A DNA stretch of 59,780 nt from Ruminococcus sp. (GTDB lineage Bacteria; Bacillota; Clostridia; Oscillospirales; Ruminococcaceae): NCBI GenBank assembly GCA_017623515.1, contig JAGAOV010000010.1, positions 1 through 59,780 of the forward strand, given 5' to 3'. The notes beneath the pieces were generated by a model. The model ran no database searches. It was not told the origin of the DNA and saw only the letters and a list, made by a program, of their open reading frames with translations. This document shows positions 46,627-56,372 of the stretch, piece by piece. Positions within the stretch are counted from its first letter, which is position 1, and each line of letters opens with the position of its first letter. The position numbers were made by a program, and so were the translations under genes.

Positions 46627-47259
46627 TTAGTCATCCTTAGGCATCCGGTAAGAAAGAGTCATGAGACTGTCGCCCAGATGTACATTCTCTACCTGAACCT
46701 GACTTCTGTCTGCGTCAAGGTCGCAATGGCTGAAATTCCAGAAGCCCTTTACACCCAGATCCTTCAGTCTGTCAGCAGTCTCCTGCGCTGCCTCCTGAGG
46801 AATACACAGCACTGCTATAAGCGGCTCTGTTTCATTGCAGAACTCCTCCAGAGTGTCCATATGCTGAACCGTAAAGCCTGCAATCTCACTTCCGCATATT
46901 CTGCGGTCAATATCAAAGATGCCGGCAAGCCTGAAGCCATATGCACCAAAGTCAATATTCGCAGCTATTACTTTTCCAAGATTGCCTGCTCCCACAATAA
47001 CAGCAGGACGATTCTTGTTAAGACCGATTATCAGTTCAAGCTGCCGTCTTAATGCAGACACATTATAACCGTAGCCCTGCTGTCCGAATTCTCCGAAGCA
47101 GTTGAGATCCTGACGTATCTGTGAGGCTGTAAGTCCAAGCTGAACGCCAAGCTCTCTTGATGATGTTCTCTCTATGCCTGCTTCTTCAAGCTGTGACAGA
47201 AAACGGTAATACCTCGGCAGTCTACGGATGACAGATTCAGAGATAGAAGCCTTTTGCAT
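46627..47259 (-). CDS. rex: Redox-sensing transcriptional repressor Rex
   Basis: A 210-aa Rex. The N-terminal winged helix (about 1-80, RLPRYYRFLSQLEEAGIERTSS and LTASQIRQDLNCFG) binds DNA. The Rossmann domain (AVIVGAGNLGKVIA) senses the NADH/NAD+ ratio, and a C-terminal domain-swapped helix follows. Rex usually represses fermentation genes such as adhE when NADH is low. AGGT-type site before the ATG. It begins 27 nt after icd and ends at a terminator, so it is the last gene of the aconitase operon. I found no TTGTTAAnnnnTTAACAA-type operator near rex or adhE in this window. Confidence 0.95.
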   Translation of the reverse strand: MQKASISESVIRRLPRYYRFLSQLEEAGIERTSSRELGVQLGLTASQIRQDLNCFGEFGQQGYGYNVSALRRQLELIIGLNKNRPAVIVGAGNLGKVIAANIDFGAYGFRLAGIFDIDRRICGSEIAGFTVQHMDTLEEFCNETEPLIAVLCIPQEAAQETADRLKDLGVKGFWNFSHCDLDADRSQVQVENVHLGDSLMTLSYRMPKDD

Positions 47260-47286
47260 AGGTTTTTACCTCGCTTGTTTCCGGAT

Positions 47287-48504
47287 TTACTGCATCATTG
47301 CAGCAAGTCTTTCGTTAATAGCTTCTAAGAATTCCTTGGAATTAACCTTCTTCTTATTTTCCAGCTTAGAGATCATGTACAGGTCGCCTGTCATGATACC
47401 ATCCTCGATAGTACCGAGAGTAGCCTTTTCCAGCTTGTCTGCAAATGCCATCAGTTCAGGAAGATTATCCAGTTCTCCTCTCTTGCGGAGTGCGCCGCTC
47501 CATGCAAATATAGTTGCAACAGAGTTTGTTGAGGTCTCCTCGCCCTTCTGATACTTGTAATAGTGACGCTGAACTGTACCGTGTGCAGCTTCATATTCAT
47601 AAATGCCGTCTGGAGATACCAGAACAGATGTCATCATAGCAAGGCTGCCGTATGCTGTGGAAACCATATCGGACATAACATCGCCGTCATAGTTCTTGCA
47701 TGCCCAGATATAACCGCCGTTTGAACGGATAACTCTTGCAACAGCGTCATCAATGAGTGTGTAGAAATATTCAATGCCTGCAGCCTCAAACTTTTCCTTG
47801 TACTCAGCGTTGTAGATCTCCTCGAAAACATCCTTGAAGGTGTGGTCATACTGCTTGGAGATAGTGTCCTTTGTAGCAAACCATACATCCTGCTTCAGGT
47901 CAAGACCATAGTTGAAGCATGCTCTTGCAAAGCCTGCGATAGAATTTTCCTTGTTGTGGAGGCCCTGAACGATACCGTCCGTATCCTTGAAATCAAAGAT
48001 AAGCTGACGGGTTTCGTTGCCATCTGCGTCAGTTACTACCAGCTCAGCCTTGCTGCCCTTGGAAGCCTTTGCTTCAACGTTCTTGTAAACGTCGCCGTAA
48101 GCGTGACGAGCAATAGTGATAGGCTGTGTCCATGTGGGAATGTAAGGCTCAATGCCCTTTACAAGGATAGGTGTACGGAAAACTGTACCATCCAGAATTG
48201 CACGGATAGTACCGTTAGGGCTTTTCCACATCTGGGAAAGGTTGTACTCCGGCATTCTTGCAGCATTGGGAGTGATAGTAGCGCACTTTACAGCTACGCC
48301 GTACTTCTTGGTAGCCTCTGCGCTGTCAACTGTTACCTGATCCTTTGTAGCCTCACGGCAAGGGAGACCAAGGTCATAGTATTCTGTTTTAAGGTCAACA
48401 TACGGTGTCAGCAGGATGTCCTTGATCCACTGCCACAGTACTCGTGTCATCTCGTCGCCGTCCATCTCGACCAGCGGAGTTGTCATCTGAATTTTATTTG
48501 CCAC
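47287..48504 (-). CDS. icd: NADP-dependent isocitrate dehydrogenase (eukaryote-like type II)
   Basis: A 405-aa enzyme that makes 2-oxoglutarate and NADPH from isocitrate. The start (KIQMTTPLVEMDGDEMTRVLW) and blocks such as KSPNGTIRAILDGTVFR, the substrate region RHAYGDVYKN, and DGDVMSDMVSTAYGSL place it in the type II, eukaryote-like homodimeric subfamily rather than the E. coli type. The start is GTG at 48504, 8 nt after GGAGG. With aconitase in the same operon it supplies 2-oxoglutarate for glutamate; citrate synthase is not here. Confidence 0.96.
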   Translation of the reverse strand: MANKIQMTTPLVEMDGDEMTRVLWQWIKDILLTPYVDLKTEYYDLGLPCREATKDQVTVDSAEATKKYGVAVKCATITPNAARMPEYNLSQMWKSPNGTIRAILDGTVFRTPILVKGIEPYIPTWTQPITIARHAYGDVYKNVEAKASKGSKAELVVTDADGNETRQLIFDFKDTDGIVQGLHNKENSIAGFARACFNYGLDLKQDVWFATKDTISKQYDHTFKDVFEEIYNAEYKEKFEAAGIEYFYTLIDDAVARVIRSNGGYIWACKNYDGDVMSDMVSTAYGSLAMMTSVLVSPDGIYEYEAAHGTVQRHYYKYQKGEETSTNSVATIFAWSGALRKRGELDNLPELMAFADKLEKATLGTIEDGIMTGDLYMISKLENKKKVNSKEFLEAINERLAAMMQ

Positions 48505-48516
48505 TTTAATTTCCTC

Positions 48517-48765
48517 CTATTTATTATGCTTCTTATTCCAGATAGCACGGTGAATTTTACTTTTCAGCGCAACTATTCCTACTGCTGCTATACAAGCAAT
48601 TATCAATATAATAACGGTAGTCAGCGTATCGTGCTGCAATCCGTCTATCAAAACCGCTATCTTGTGCCTTCTGTGATAAAGTCCTATTACCAGAACAGCA
48701 ATGATAATAAGTCCGGCTATAATTGAACTGCCAAGACCTGACTTTTTCTTTTCATTATCATCCAT
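48517..48765 (-). CDS. Small two-TM membrane protein, unknown function
   Basis: 82 aa, with two hydrophobic helices (about 11-29 and 49-66) joined by a basic loop (YHRRHK) and a basic C-terminus (KSKIHRAIWNKKHNK). Not recognised. GGAGG precedes the ATG by 8 nt. It lies 31 nt after the TraX-like gene and 12 nt before icd, inside the aconitase-to-Rex operon. Confidence 0.7.
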   Translation of the reverse strand: MDDNEKKKSGLGSSIIAGLIIIAVLVIGLYHRRHKIAVLIDGLQHDTLTTVIILIIACIAAVGIVALKSKIHRAIWNKKHNK

Positions 48766-48796
48766 CTTATTAACCTCCGTTCAATCAGCGTCGTGC

Positions 48797-49531
48797 TTAG
48801 AGAATCACCCATCTCAGCACACCAAGCACAAGCAGGTGCGCCGGATAGAAGATGTAGAAAAACCATTTATTGAAAGGATGCTTACTGCCGGACTGACCGT
48901 TGTAGAAATGTCTGATAAGAAATGGAACCATAAATATGCCCAGCATCCATAATCCACTCCACCACGGATCGTTTCCGAGCACGCTAAGGCAGCATACAAG
49001 TGCCACCCAAAAATATGCTATCCACTGCTCCTTGGGATTATTTCTGTAGCAGAAGAAGAACAGACACCACAGCACATCAAATACCGCCCAGTCACCGAAC
49101 AGAGACAGTATGCAAAGTCCCATAATACCAAATACTTTTACAGCGGTATTAAGCTTACTGTCCCACAGACGTATTGCCATGAGTCCAAGAAACAGGGTGT
49201 ATAGTACGCCGAATGCAGGATAAAATCCCATCAGCATACCGTCCTCTATAACTATGGGGAGCGTGCCGAACTCAAAGTACACAAAGGGCAGCCACGACAG
49301 AAATGCGAATATGCCAAGTCTCAGGGCGTATTTTCCAAAATTCCGTGTGTAGTAATATCCCTCTGCTATGAAGTAAGCCATAGTCGGGCCGGTGAGCCTT
49401 CCTATGAAGTGCATCACCTGTCCCAGAACCGTATCCATCGGTACGAAAGCCCATGCTATGTGGTCAATAAGCATCGCCGCAATTACTAAGTATTTCAGCT
49501 GATTGCGGTTAAGTGAAAGCTTAGTACTCAT
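48797..49531 (-). CDS. TraX-family membrane protein
   Basis: A 244-aa polytopic protein (about seven to eight hydrophobic segments) opening NRNQLKYLVIAAMLIDHIAW, with FIGRLTGPTMAYFIAEGYYYTRN and FYIFYPAHLLVLGVLRW. This pattern marks the TraX family, named after the F-pilin acetylase; chromosomal clostridial members are thought to be membrane O- or N-acetyltransferases acting on unknown substrates. The ATG overlaps the stop of the 43-aa ORF (TAATG), and there is no Shine-Dalgarno at normal spacing, so translation is probably coupled. Confidence 0.85.
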   Translation of the reverse strand: MSTKLSLNRNQLKYLVIAAMLIDHIAWAFVPMDTVLGQVMHFIGRLTGPTMAYFIAEGYYYTRNFGKYALRLGIFAFLSWLPFVYFEFGTLPIVIEDGMLMGFYPAFGVLYTLFLGLMAIRLWDSKLNTAVKVFGIMGLCILSLFGDWAVFDVLWCLFFFCYRNNPKEQWIAYFWVALVCCLSVLGNDPWWSGLWMLGIFMVPFLIRHFYNGQSGSKHPFNKWFFYIFYPAHLLVLGVLRWVIL

Positions 49532-49662
49532 TATACAATATCAAATATTACCTCAAGTATAAACTCAATAAGATCACCAAAGAAGTCCCATTTATCATAA
49601 CGGTGCTTCTTATTCTTCTTCCTGAGTTTTTTCTTTTTATCCTTATGAGCTTTACGCTTCAT
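49531..49662 (-). CDS. 43-aa basic/hydrophobic peptide coupled to aconitase and TraX-like genes
   Basis: A short ORF in the gap between aconitase and the TraX-like gene. Its ATG overlaps the aconitase stop (TAATG at 49664-49660) and its stop overlaps the next ATG (TAATG at 49533-49529). The first 22 residues are extremely basic (MKRKAHKDKKKKLRKKNKKHR); the last 20 form a Trp/Phe/Ile-rich amphipathic or membrane-associating helix (WDFFGDLIEFILEVIFDIV). No Shine-Dalgarno is obvious, so expression relies on coupling. Function unknown. The double 1-nt overlap and full use of the gap are the main evidence that it is real. Confidence 0.65.
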   Translation of the reverse strand: MKRKAHKDKKKKLRKKNKKHRYDKWDFFGDLIEFILEVIFDIV

Positions 49663-51602
49663 TACTTGGAGAGATTCTCTCTTGTGTAGTCAAGGAGACC
49701 GCCTGCAAGGATAATATCCTTTGCTCTGCCTGTCAGCTCACAGAGAACAGGGATGTTTTCACCTGTTGTCTTATTTGCAAGAGTGAGAGTTGTCTCACCA
49801 GCGTCAACCTTGGCACGGATGTCAGCAAGCTCCAGAACATCGCCCTCGGAGATCTTGTCGTAGTCAGCTTCGTTTACAAATGTCAGCGGCAGGATACCTG
49901 CATTTACAAGGTTTGCACGGTGAATTCTTGCAAAACTCTTTACCAGAACAGCCTTAACACCCAGATACAGCGGTGCAAGTGCAGCGTGTTCTCTGGATGA
50001 ACCCTGTCCATAGTTAGAACCGCCTACGATAATGCTCTTGCCCATTTCCTTTGCTCTTGTCGGGAATGCTTCGTCGCATACTGTGAAGCAGTGCTGTGAA
50101 ATAGCCGGAATGTTTGAACGCAGCGGCAGGATCTTTGCACCGGCAGGCATGATGTGGTCTGTTGTGATGTTGTCACCAACCTTCAGTGAACAGCCTGCTT
50201 CGATAGTTTCTTCCAGAGGAGCAGTTTCAGGGAAAGGCTTGATGTTGGGTCCACGGAGGATCTCAACGCTGTCCATATCAGCTTCATCTACAGGAAGAAC
50301 GATCATGTTGTCGTTTACTGTGAACTTCTCAGGAAGTACGAACTCAGGCATTTCGCCGATCTCACGAGGATCAGAAAGATAGCCTGTGATCGCAGAATAT
50401 GCAGCCAGTTCAGGTGATACCAGATAGATCTGACCGTCCTTTGTTCCGGAACGTCCGAGGAAGTTTCTGTTGAATGTACGGAGAGAGATACCGCCGGAAT
50501 TAGGAGCCTGTCCCATACCGATACACGGGCCGCATGCGCTTTCAAGGATTCTTGCGCCTGCGTCTATCATGATGCTCAGAAGTCCCATGTCAGCCATCAT
50601 GTTCAGTACCTGCTTTGAACCGGGAGCGATTGCCAGAGATACATCCGGATGAACTGTCTTGCCCTTCAGGATATGTGCAACCTTCATCATGTCAAGCAGA
50701 GAAGAGTTTGTACATGAACCGATACAAACCTGATCTACCTTCAGCTTACCTATCTCAGATACAGACTTTACATTGTCCGGAGAATGAGGACATGCTGCCA
50801 GCGGTTCAAGCTCGCTCAGGTTGATCTCAACCAGCTCGTCATATACTGCATCCTCGTCAGCCGCCAGAGGAGTCCATACCTCGCCTCTGCCCTGTGCTTC
50901 AAGGAACTGCTTTGTAATTTCATCGGACGGGAAGATGGATGTTGTTGCGCCAAGTTCTGCGCCCATGTTTGTGATAGTTGCTCTTTCCGGAACAGACAGG
51001 CTCTTTACGCCCTCGCCGCAGTACTCGATAACCTTGCCTACGCCGCCCTTAACGGAAAGTCTCTTCAGAACCTCAAGGATAACATCTTTTGCAGCAACCC
51101 ACGGAGAAAGCTTGCCTGTAAGCTCAACCTTTACAACCTTGGGGCATGTGATGTAATATGTACCGCCGCCCATTGCTACTGCAACGTCCAGACCGCCTGC
51201 ACCCATAGCAATCATACCGATACCGCCGCCTGTAGGTGTGTGGCTGTCAGAGCCGATAAGTGTTTTGCCCGGTACGCCGAAACGCTCAAGATGTACCTGA
51301 TGACAGATACCATTGCCGGGACGTGAGAAATAAATGCCGTGTTTTTTAGCAACACTGCCGATAAAACGATGGTCGTCTGCATTCTCAAAGCCGCTCTGGA
51401 GTGTGTTGTGGTCGATGTATGCCACGCTGCGCTCTGTCTTTACTCTCGGAACGCCCATAGCCTCAAATTCGAGATATGCCATTGTACCAGTTGCGTCCTG
51501 TGTAAGTGTCTGGTCAATGCGAATTCCTATCTCCTCGCCCTTGATCATTTCACCCTCTACAAGATGTGCGCTCAGGATTTTTTCAGTCAGGGTCATGCCC
51601 AT
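49662..51602 (-). CDS. Aconitate hydratase
   Basis: A 646-aa iron-sulfur enzyme that isomerises citrate to isocitrate, of the compact aconitase type found in anaerobes. The 4Fe-4S ligands are in GSCTNSS (about 300) and CGPC (about 370). Other blocks are GSDSHTPTGGGIGM, GPNIKPFP, TTDHIMPAG and the swivel-domain GGSNYGQGSSREHAALAP. The start is ATG 51602 with AAAGGA upstream; an earlier in-frame start would add an unconserved 19-aa stretch. First gene of the operon that runs through icd to rex; promoter at 51669-51697. A homoaconitase or isopropylmalate isomerase role is less likely given icd beside it. Confidence 0.93.
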   Translation of the reverse strand: MGMTLTEKILSAHLVEGEMIKGEEIGIRIDQTLTQDATGTMAYLEFEAMGVPRVKTERSVAYIDHNTLQSGFENADDHRFIGSVAKKHGIYFSRPGNGICHQVHLERFGVPGKTLIGSDSHTPTGGGIGMIAMGAGGLDVAVAMGGGTYYITCPKVVKVELTGKLSPWVAAKDVILEVLKRLSVKGGVGKVIEYCGEGVKSLSVPERATITNMGAELGATTSIFPSDEITKQFLEAQGRGEVWTPLAADEDAVYDELVEINLSELEPLAACPHSPDNVKSVSEIGKLKVDQVCIGSCTNSSLLDMMKVAHILKGKTVHPDVSLAIAPGSKQVLNMMADMGLLSIMIDAGARILESACGPCIGMGQAPNSGGISLRTFNRNFLGRSGTKDGQIYLVSPELAAYSAITGYLSDPREIGEMPEFVLPEKFTVNDNMIVLPVDEADMDSVEILRGPNIKPFPETAPLEETIEAGCSLKVGDNITTDHIMPAGAKILPLRSNIPAISQHCFTVCDEAFPTRAKEMGKSIIVGGSNYGQGSSREHAALAPLYLGVKAVLVKSFARIHRANLVNAGILPLTFVNEADYDKISEGDVLELADIRAKVDAGETTLTLANKTTGENIPVLCELTGRAKDIILAGGLLDYTRENLSK

Positions 51603-51668
51603 GTCTATCATTCCTTTCGTTACTGTCTTTTTTGAAATAAGTGCGGTACATTTCCGCATATATATACT

Positions 51669-51697
51669 ATTGTACCAATTCGGAGTCTGTTTGTCAA
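51669..51697 (-). promoter_or_regulatory. Promoter of the acn-icd-rex operon
   Basis: TTGACA (51697-51692), 17-nt spacer, TACAAT (51674-51669). Start near 51661, about 60 nt before the ATG. Confidence 0.8.
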
Positions 51698-51775
51698 GAA
51701 ATTCACAAAGATTCCTTACCGAAAATTACAAAATCAGAAGTATCAACACCCGTTTTCAGAAAGGAATGAACCTCT

Positions 51776-51976
51776 TTGGATAATATTCTGCCATACAATC
51801 TGAACGCTCTGTTTGAGATAAGTCAGCTGGAATGCAGCGATGCAAAGGATGACATACGCCTTTCCTGCCGAAGAATTACACGAACCCGTGAAGAAAGAGA
51901 GTTTCAGGAGAAAAAATATATTTCCGCACTTGAGGAAATTCTTGCAAAAAAGCAAAGATTTGCGGCAAAGAATTGA
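51776..51976 (+). CDS. Possible small hypothetical protein (66 aa)
   Basis: An open frame with a TTG start 10 nt after AAAGGA. The product is charged and helical at its C-terminus (REEREFQEKKYISALEEILAKKQ), with two cysteines. Codon use looks coding and no overlapping gene competes. It ends in the -35 box of the GH95 promoter. Not recognised; moderate doubt because of the TTG start and the lack of a visible promoter. Confidence 0.45.
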   Translation: MDNILPYNLNALFEISQLECSDAKDDIRLSCRRITRTREEREFQEKKYISALEEILAKKQRFAAKN

Positions 51977-52001
51977 TTTTTGAAAAGTTATGTGCTATAA
52001 T
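51973..52001 (+). promoter_or_regulatory. Promoter of the GH95-GH26 operon
   Basis: TTGATT (51973-51978), 17-nt spacer, TATAAT (51996-52001), about 30 nt before the GH95 start. Confidence 0.7.
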
Positions 52002-52031
52002 AAATAGGATTATATGTTGCGGGAGGTATTT

Positions 52032-54359
52032 ATGGATACAAAGGCATTCGATTTACAGACAACTTTATGGTATAAGCAGCCGGCAAAGGATTTTAACCAT
52101 GCCCTGCCTGTCGGCAACGGAAGAATAGGCGGTATGGTGTACGGCGGTACTGATGAAGAACGCATAAGTCTTAACGAGGATTCTATCTGGTCAGGCGGAA
52201 AACGTGAGCGAAATAACCCCGACGCACTGGAGGGATTTAAGGAGATAAGACAGCTTCTTAAAGAGGAACGTATTCCCGAAGCGGAAAAGCTTGCTTTCGA
52301 GAAAATGCAGGGCGTAACTCCAAACTGCCGTCATTATATGCCCTTGGGAAACCTTACAATAAAAATGGATTTTGAGGGAAGAGCTAAAGACTATGTAAGA
52401 AAGCTTGATCTTGAAACAGCTATTGCGACTACAGAATTCACCGCAAACGGCGTTACCTATGAGCGTCATGTTTTTGTTTCTGCACCGGATAATGTTATGG
52501 TGGTGCATATCACTGCAAGCGAATCCGGAAAGATAAATCTCCGTGCCTCTCTGGACGGACGTGATGACTACTACGATGACTGTCGTCCGTGCAGGGAAAA
52601 TGCTATCATGTACACTGGCGGAACCGGCAGCAAAGACGGTATATTCTTTGCATCTGTCCTCGGCTGCACATCCGTAGGCGGAAAAGTATATACAATAGGC
52701 GGTCAGCTTGCTGCGGAAAATGCTGATGAGGTTACATTTGTTCTTTCTGTAGGCACAAGCTTCTATAATGAGGACGGGTATATCAATTCAGCAGAGCTTG
52801 ACGCTGAATTCGCTATGGACTGCTCCTACGATGAGCTTATGTACCGTCATATCAGCGATTATCAGGAGCTTTTCTGCCGTGTGCGCCTTGACCTTGAGGA
52901 TAACAGCGACGGCGGCAGCACGCTTCCTACAGATGAACGTTTGCAGCGTCTGCATGGTGACGAGGGCGACTATAAGGAATGCAAGCTTGCTATCCGTGAC
53001 GCACAGCTCATGGTGCTTTACTTCAACTACGGACGTTACCTTATGATCTCCGCAAGCCGTGCAGGTACTCAGACAATGAATTTGCAAGGCATCTGGAATG
53101 AGGATATGTGGCCGGCATGGGGCAGCAGATATACTATTAATATTAATATACAGATGAACTACTGGCCGGCTGAGGTATGCAACCTCTCTGAATGTCATAC
53201 TCCTCTTTTCGAGCTTATTGAAAGAATGCGTGAATCCGGAAGAAAAACGGCACGTGAAATGTACGGCTGCCGTGGCTTTACATGTCACCACAACACCGAT
53301 ATATGGGGCGATACTGCACCGCAGGATCTCTGGATGCCGGCTACCATATGGCCGATGGGAGCAGCGTGGCTCTGTCTGCATATTTTTGAACATTACCTTT
53401 TCACTGAGGATAAGGAGTTCCTTGCTGAAAAATATGATACTATGAAGGAAGCTGCACTCTTTTTCCTCGACTATCTCATGGAAAACGAACAGGGACAGCT
53501 TGTTACAGGCCCGTCTGTTTCTCCGGAAAATACCTATCGCACTGCAAGCGGTACTGAGGGAAGTCTGTGCATTGGCCCGACTATGGATACAGAGATCATT
53601 ACCGTGCTTTTCAACAATATTATTGAAAGCACTGAGATTCTTGACAGAGATAAGGATTTTGCTGATAAGCTTCGTGAAACCCTCACCAAGCTTCCTCCGC
53701 TGAAGGTAGGCAAGTACGGTCAGATTCAGGAATGGGCTGTTGACTATGACGAGGTTGAGGTAGGTCACAGACACATTTCACACCTCTTTGCACTTCATCC
53801 GGCAAATCTCATTTCGCCGTCAAAGACTCCTGCTCTTGCCAAGGCTGCCCGTGCAACTCTGGTGCGCCGTCTGATTCATGGCGGCGGTCACACAGGCTGG
53901 AGCAGAGCATGGATCATGAACATGTGGGCTCGTCTTGGTGACAGGGATATGGCTTATGAAAATATGCGTCAGCTCCTTGCCAACTCCACTAACCCCAATA
54001 TGCTTGATTCTCATCCGCCGTTCCAGATCGACGGAAACTTCGGCGGTACTGCCGCTGTTGCGGAATGTCTCCTCCAGAGCCACTGCGGTGAGATCATCCT
54101 CCTGCCTGCACTTCCCGAATACTGGAAAAACGGCAGCGTAAGCGGTCTTTGTGCAAGAGGCGGATTTGAGGTAAACATAAAATGGGAAAACGGCCAGCTC
54201 AAAAATGCTGAGATACTCTCAAAATGCGGAAACATCTGCACTATAAGACACAGCGAAATCAAGGTAAGCTGTGCAGAACATGACGTTAAAGCAGACACCT
54301 CAAACGGTGTGACAACATTTGAAACTCAGGCAGGATGTATTTATGAACTTACAGTTTAA
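52032..54359 (+). CDS. Glycoside hydrolase family 95 (alpha-L-fucosidase type)
   Basis: A 775-aa GH95 enzyme without signal peptide, so cytoplasmic. GH95 enzymes hydrolyse alpha-1,2-L-fucosyl (some alpha-L-galactosyl) linkages by inversion. The expected active-site residues are present: two Asn in [14 protein letters not shown] (Asn370, Asn372), the general acid Glu499 in [10 protein letters not shown], and the Asp667 in [12 protein letters not shown]. The N-terminal beta domain begins [21 protein letters not shown], and an (alpha/alpha)6 barrel and C-terminal beta domain follow. The start is ATG 52032, 5 nt after GGGAGG. Its 3' end overlaps the GH26 gene by 17 nt. Substrates such as fucosylated xyloglucan pieces or host glycans are inferred. 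Confidence 0.95.
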   Translation: MDTKAFDLQTTLWYKQPAKDFNHALPVGNGRIGGMVYGGTDEERISLNEDSIWSGGKRERNNPDALEGFKEIRQLLKEERIPEAEKLAFEKMQGVTPNCRHYMPLGNLTIKMDFEGRAKDYVRKLDLETAIATTEFTANGVTYERHVFVSAPDNVMVVHITASESGKINLRASLDGRDDYYDDCRPCRENAIMYTGGTGSKDGIFFASVLGCTSVGGKVYTIGGQLAAENADEVTFVLSVGTSFYNEDGYINSAELDAEFAMDCSYDELMYRHISDYQELFCRVRLDLEDNSDGGSTLPTDERLQRLHGDEGDYKECKLAIRDAQLMVLYFNYGRYLMISASRAGTQTMNLQGIWNEDMWPAWGSRYTININIQMNYWPAEVCNLSECHTPLFELIERMRESGRKTAREMYGCRGFTCHHNTDIWGDTAPQDLWMPATIWPMGAAWLCLHIFEHYLFTEDKEFLAEKYDTMKEAALFFLDYLMENEQGQLVTGPSVSPENTYRTASGTEGSLCIGPTMDTEIITVLFNNIIESTEILDRDKDFADKLRETLTKLPPLKVGKYGQIQEWAVDYDEVEVGHRHISHLFALHPANLISPSKTPALAKAARATLVRRLIHGGGHTGWSRAWIMNMWARLGDRDMAYENMRQLLANSTNPNMLDSHPPFQIDGNFGGTAAVAECLLQSHCGEIILLPALPEYWKNGSVSGLCARGGFEVNIKWENGQLKNAEILSKCGNICTIRHSEIKVSCAEHDVKADTSNGVTTFETQAGCIYELTV

Positions 54360-56055
54360 TTATCAAACGCTCCGTAAATTTACAGCAATTACAGCGGCGG
54401 CAGCAGCATTTCTGTCCGTCTGCGGATGTACTCCCGTTCAGCAGAATTCACCTTTTCTCGACCAGCAGGCTTCGGAATTCATTGGTACAACTACCTCTGA
54501 AACTACCATTCCTACTACTACAACTACCACTACAATAACTACTACCGAGCTTACTGGCCCTGAATTTTCTGAAATTCCTCTTGAAATTCCATATGTGGAT
54601 ATATGTGAAACGGAACTTATTTATCAGGCGGAGGATATTGAGCTGACCGCTGCATTTGAAACTGATAACACCAAAACTGACTATACCGGCAGCGGTTATA
54701 TAAAAGGGCTTACAGGTACACTTCAGAATACATTTGCTTTCAAGGCAGAGATCCCTGCTTCTCAGCATTATGATATTACTATTGTAATATGTGCTGATAA
54801 CGGTGCGGAATGTACACTTCTTCTGAATGATGAGGAAATAACTGATATTGCAGCAGAGGCAAACGAAAACTTTGTAAGCGTTACTGTTCCGGGAATTTTC
54901 ATGGACGCTGGTGAGAATACCATTTCTATCTGTCAGAAGGACGGGGAAATGTTCCTCGACTGTATGGAACTTAGAAATAATACTTCTCTTGTGCCGAACA
55001 GAGATATTCAGGCTGTTTCATGCGATCCGGAGGCTTCTCCGGAGGTATTGAGACTTCTAAGCTTCCTCTGTGACAGCTACGGCGGAAGAATTATATCAGG
55101 TCAGCATGTTTCCGGAAGTGCAGATATTGAAATAGAGCATATTGTAAAGACTGCGGGAAAATATCCTGCCATAAGATTTGATGATATGTACCCATACAGC
55201 TCCAACGGAGGTGAGCCGGAATTCGCAGGAATAACCGATTCCTGTATCAACTGGTCCGAACGTGGCGGAATCGTTGGTCTTATGTGGCACTGGTATGCAC
55301 CTTCCGGAGAACCCAAAACCCTTGCCATGAGCGAAAGCTTCAGCCTGTCTGCTATGACAGGATACCAAGAACTTGCTCTGCTGTCTCAGGAAAAGCTCGG
55401 AGAAATGGCAGAAAACGGCGAAATCTCCAGCGAATGCCTTGCTCTTATAAAGGACATAGACACTGTTTCCGCTGAACTGAAAAAACTCTGCGACGCTGAT
55501 ATTCCTGTTCTGTGGAGACCTCTTCATCAGGCAGGAAGCGGACTTTACTGGTGGGAAAGTGAAGGCTCTGACGCTTACCGCTGGCTGTGGAATCTCCTCT
55601 TTACACGAATGACGGAATATCACTCACTCCATAATCTCATATGGGTATGGAACGGCAATGACACCGCATATGTTCCGGATACCAGTAAATTTGACATTGC
55701 GTCGGCTGATATTTACCTTGCAGAAAACGAGGAGACAGGCAGTGGATACGAGGCTTTCTACGCTCTACAGGAAATTGCTCCCAATAAGCTTCTTTCTCTC
55801 AGTGAATCCAGCTCTCTTCCAAATCTTCCCCTGATGTTCCGTGACGGAAGTGTGTGGAGCTACTTCGGACTGTGGTATGAGCCGTATCTCACACAAGAGG
55901 ATAACGGTTTTGTAACGTCAGAGCAGCTGATAAGCTTCTATAATTCAGAAGGCGTTCTCACAAGAGAGGACTACATAAGCTACTGCGAACTGTACGATTC
56001 AGAAGCAGAAACAGTGACAACAGCTACGGAGGAGAATTTCGGCTATGATGAATAA
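54343..56055 (+). CDS. GH26 (mannanase-like) lipoprotein with CBM35-like domain; acid/base Glu replaced by Gln
   Basis: A 570-aa exported lipoprotein. The signal has a lipobox ending at Cys29 (SVCGC). A Thr-rich linker lies at about 50-72. A beta-sandwich resembling CBM35 (about 92-212, [12 protein letters not shown]...) comes next, then a GH26 catalytic domain (about 230-550). GH26 blocks are [22 protein letters not shown], the Trp-rich VLWRPLH...LYWW block and WNGND. In GH26 mannanases the acid/base Glu follows RPLH, but here that position is Gln396 (codon CAG). The candidate nucleophile Glu488 (LSES) is present. Activity is therefore uncertain; the protein could bind mannan or use another residue. 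No dockerin. It overlaps the GH95 gene by 17 nt and the next gene by 11 nt. Confidence 0.85.
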   Translation: MNLQFNYQTLRKFTAITAAAAAFLSVCGCTPVQQNSPFLDQQASEFIGTTTSETTIPTTTTTTTITTTELTGPEFSEIPLEIPYVDICETELIYQAEDIELTAAFETDNTKTDYTGSGYIKGLTGTLQNTFAFKAEIPASQHYDITIVICADNGAECTLLLNDEEITDIAAEANENFVSVTVPGIFMDAGENTISICQKDGEMFLDCMELRNNTSLVPNRDIQAVSCDPEASPEVLRLLSFLCDSYGGRIISGQHVSGSADIEIEHIVKTAGKYPAIRFDDMYPYSSNGGEPEFAGITDSCINWSERGGIVGLMWHWYAPSGEPKTLAMSESFSLSAMTGYQELALLSQEKLGEMAENGEISSECLALIKDIDTVSAELKKLCDADIPVLWRPLHQAGSGLYWWESEGSDAYRWLWNLLFTRMTEYHSLHNLIWVWNGNDTAYVPDTSKFDIASADIYLAENEETGSGYEAFYALQEIAPNKLLSLSESSSLPNLPLMFRDGSVWSYFGLWYEPYLTQEDNGFVTSEQLISFYNSEGVLTREDYISYCELYDSEAETVTTATEENFGYDE

Positions 56056-56314
56056 AAACGAAGACCTTGACAAAAAGCTGAACGAAATAATCTCTCAGGC
56101 GAATGAAGAGCCGGAAAAACGTTCCTATACTCCTTCCCTGTCAATATTCATTGCATTAGGTGCGGTTTTATGTATTATAATAGGTTCTGTCATTGATAAT
56201 GTATCAGCCGGACTTTGCATTGGACTTGTATTAGGCTGTGCTGCTTATGGTGCTTTTGCTTTTATTAATGCTAAAAAAAATAAAACATCCCAAAAAGATG
56301 ATGATATTTCATAA
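56045..56314 (+). CDS. Small two-TM membrane protein, unknown function
   Basis: 89 aa, with a charged N-terminal 30 aa (DLDKKLNEIISQANEEPEKR), two hydrophobic helices (about 32-50 and 54-72), and a Lys/Asp tail. Not recognised. It overlaps the GH26 stop by 11 nt, with GGAGGAG about 10 nt upstream, and is last in the GH95-GH26 operon before a terminator. Confidence 0.7.
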   Translation: MMNKNEDLDKKLNEIISQANEEPEKRSYTPSLSIFIALGAVLCIIIGSVIDNVSAGLCIGLVLGCAAYGAFAFINAKKNKTSQKDDDIS

Positions 56315-56325
56315 GGTTAAATCAA

Positions 56326-56358
56326 GAGCCGCTGCACGGTGTATGCAGCGGCTTTTTG
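56326..56358. terminator. Terminator of the GH95-GH26 operon, third copy of the repeated stem-loop
   Basis: Perfect 10-bp stem AGCCGCTGCA / TGCAGCGGCT, 7-nt loop, T5 tail on the plus strand. Apart from one loop base it is the reverse complement of 8708-8734 and 10560-10586. It may also stop prfB transcripts from the other side. Confidence 0.85.
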
Positions 56359-56372
56359 CCTGTTATTCTGTT

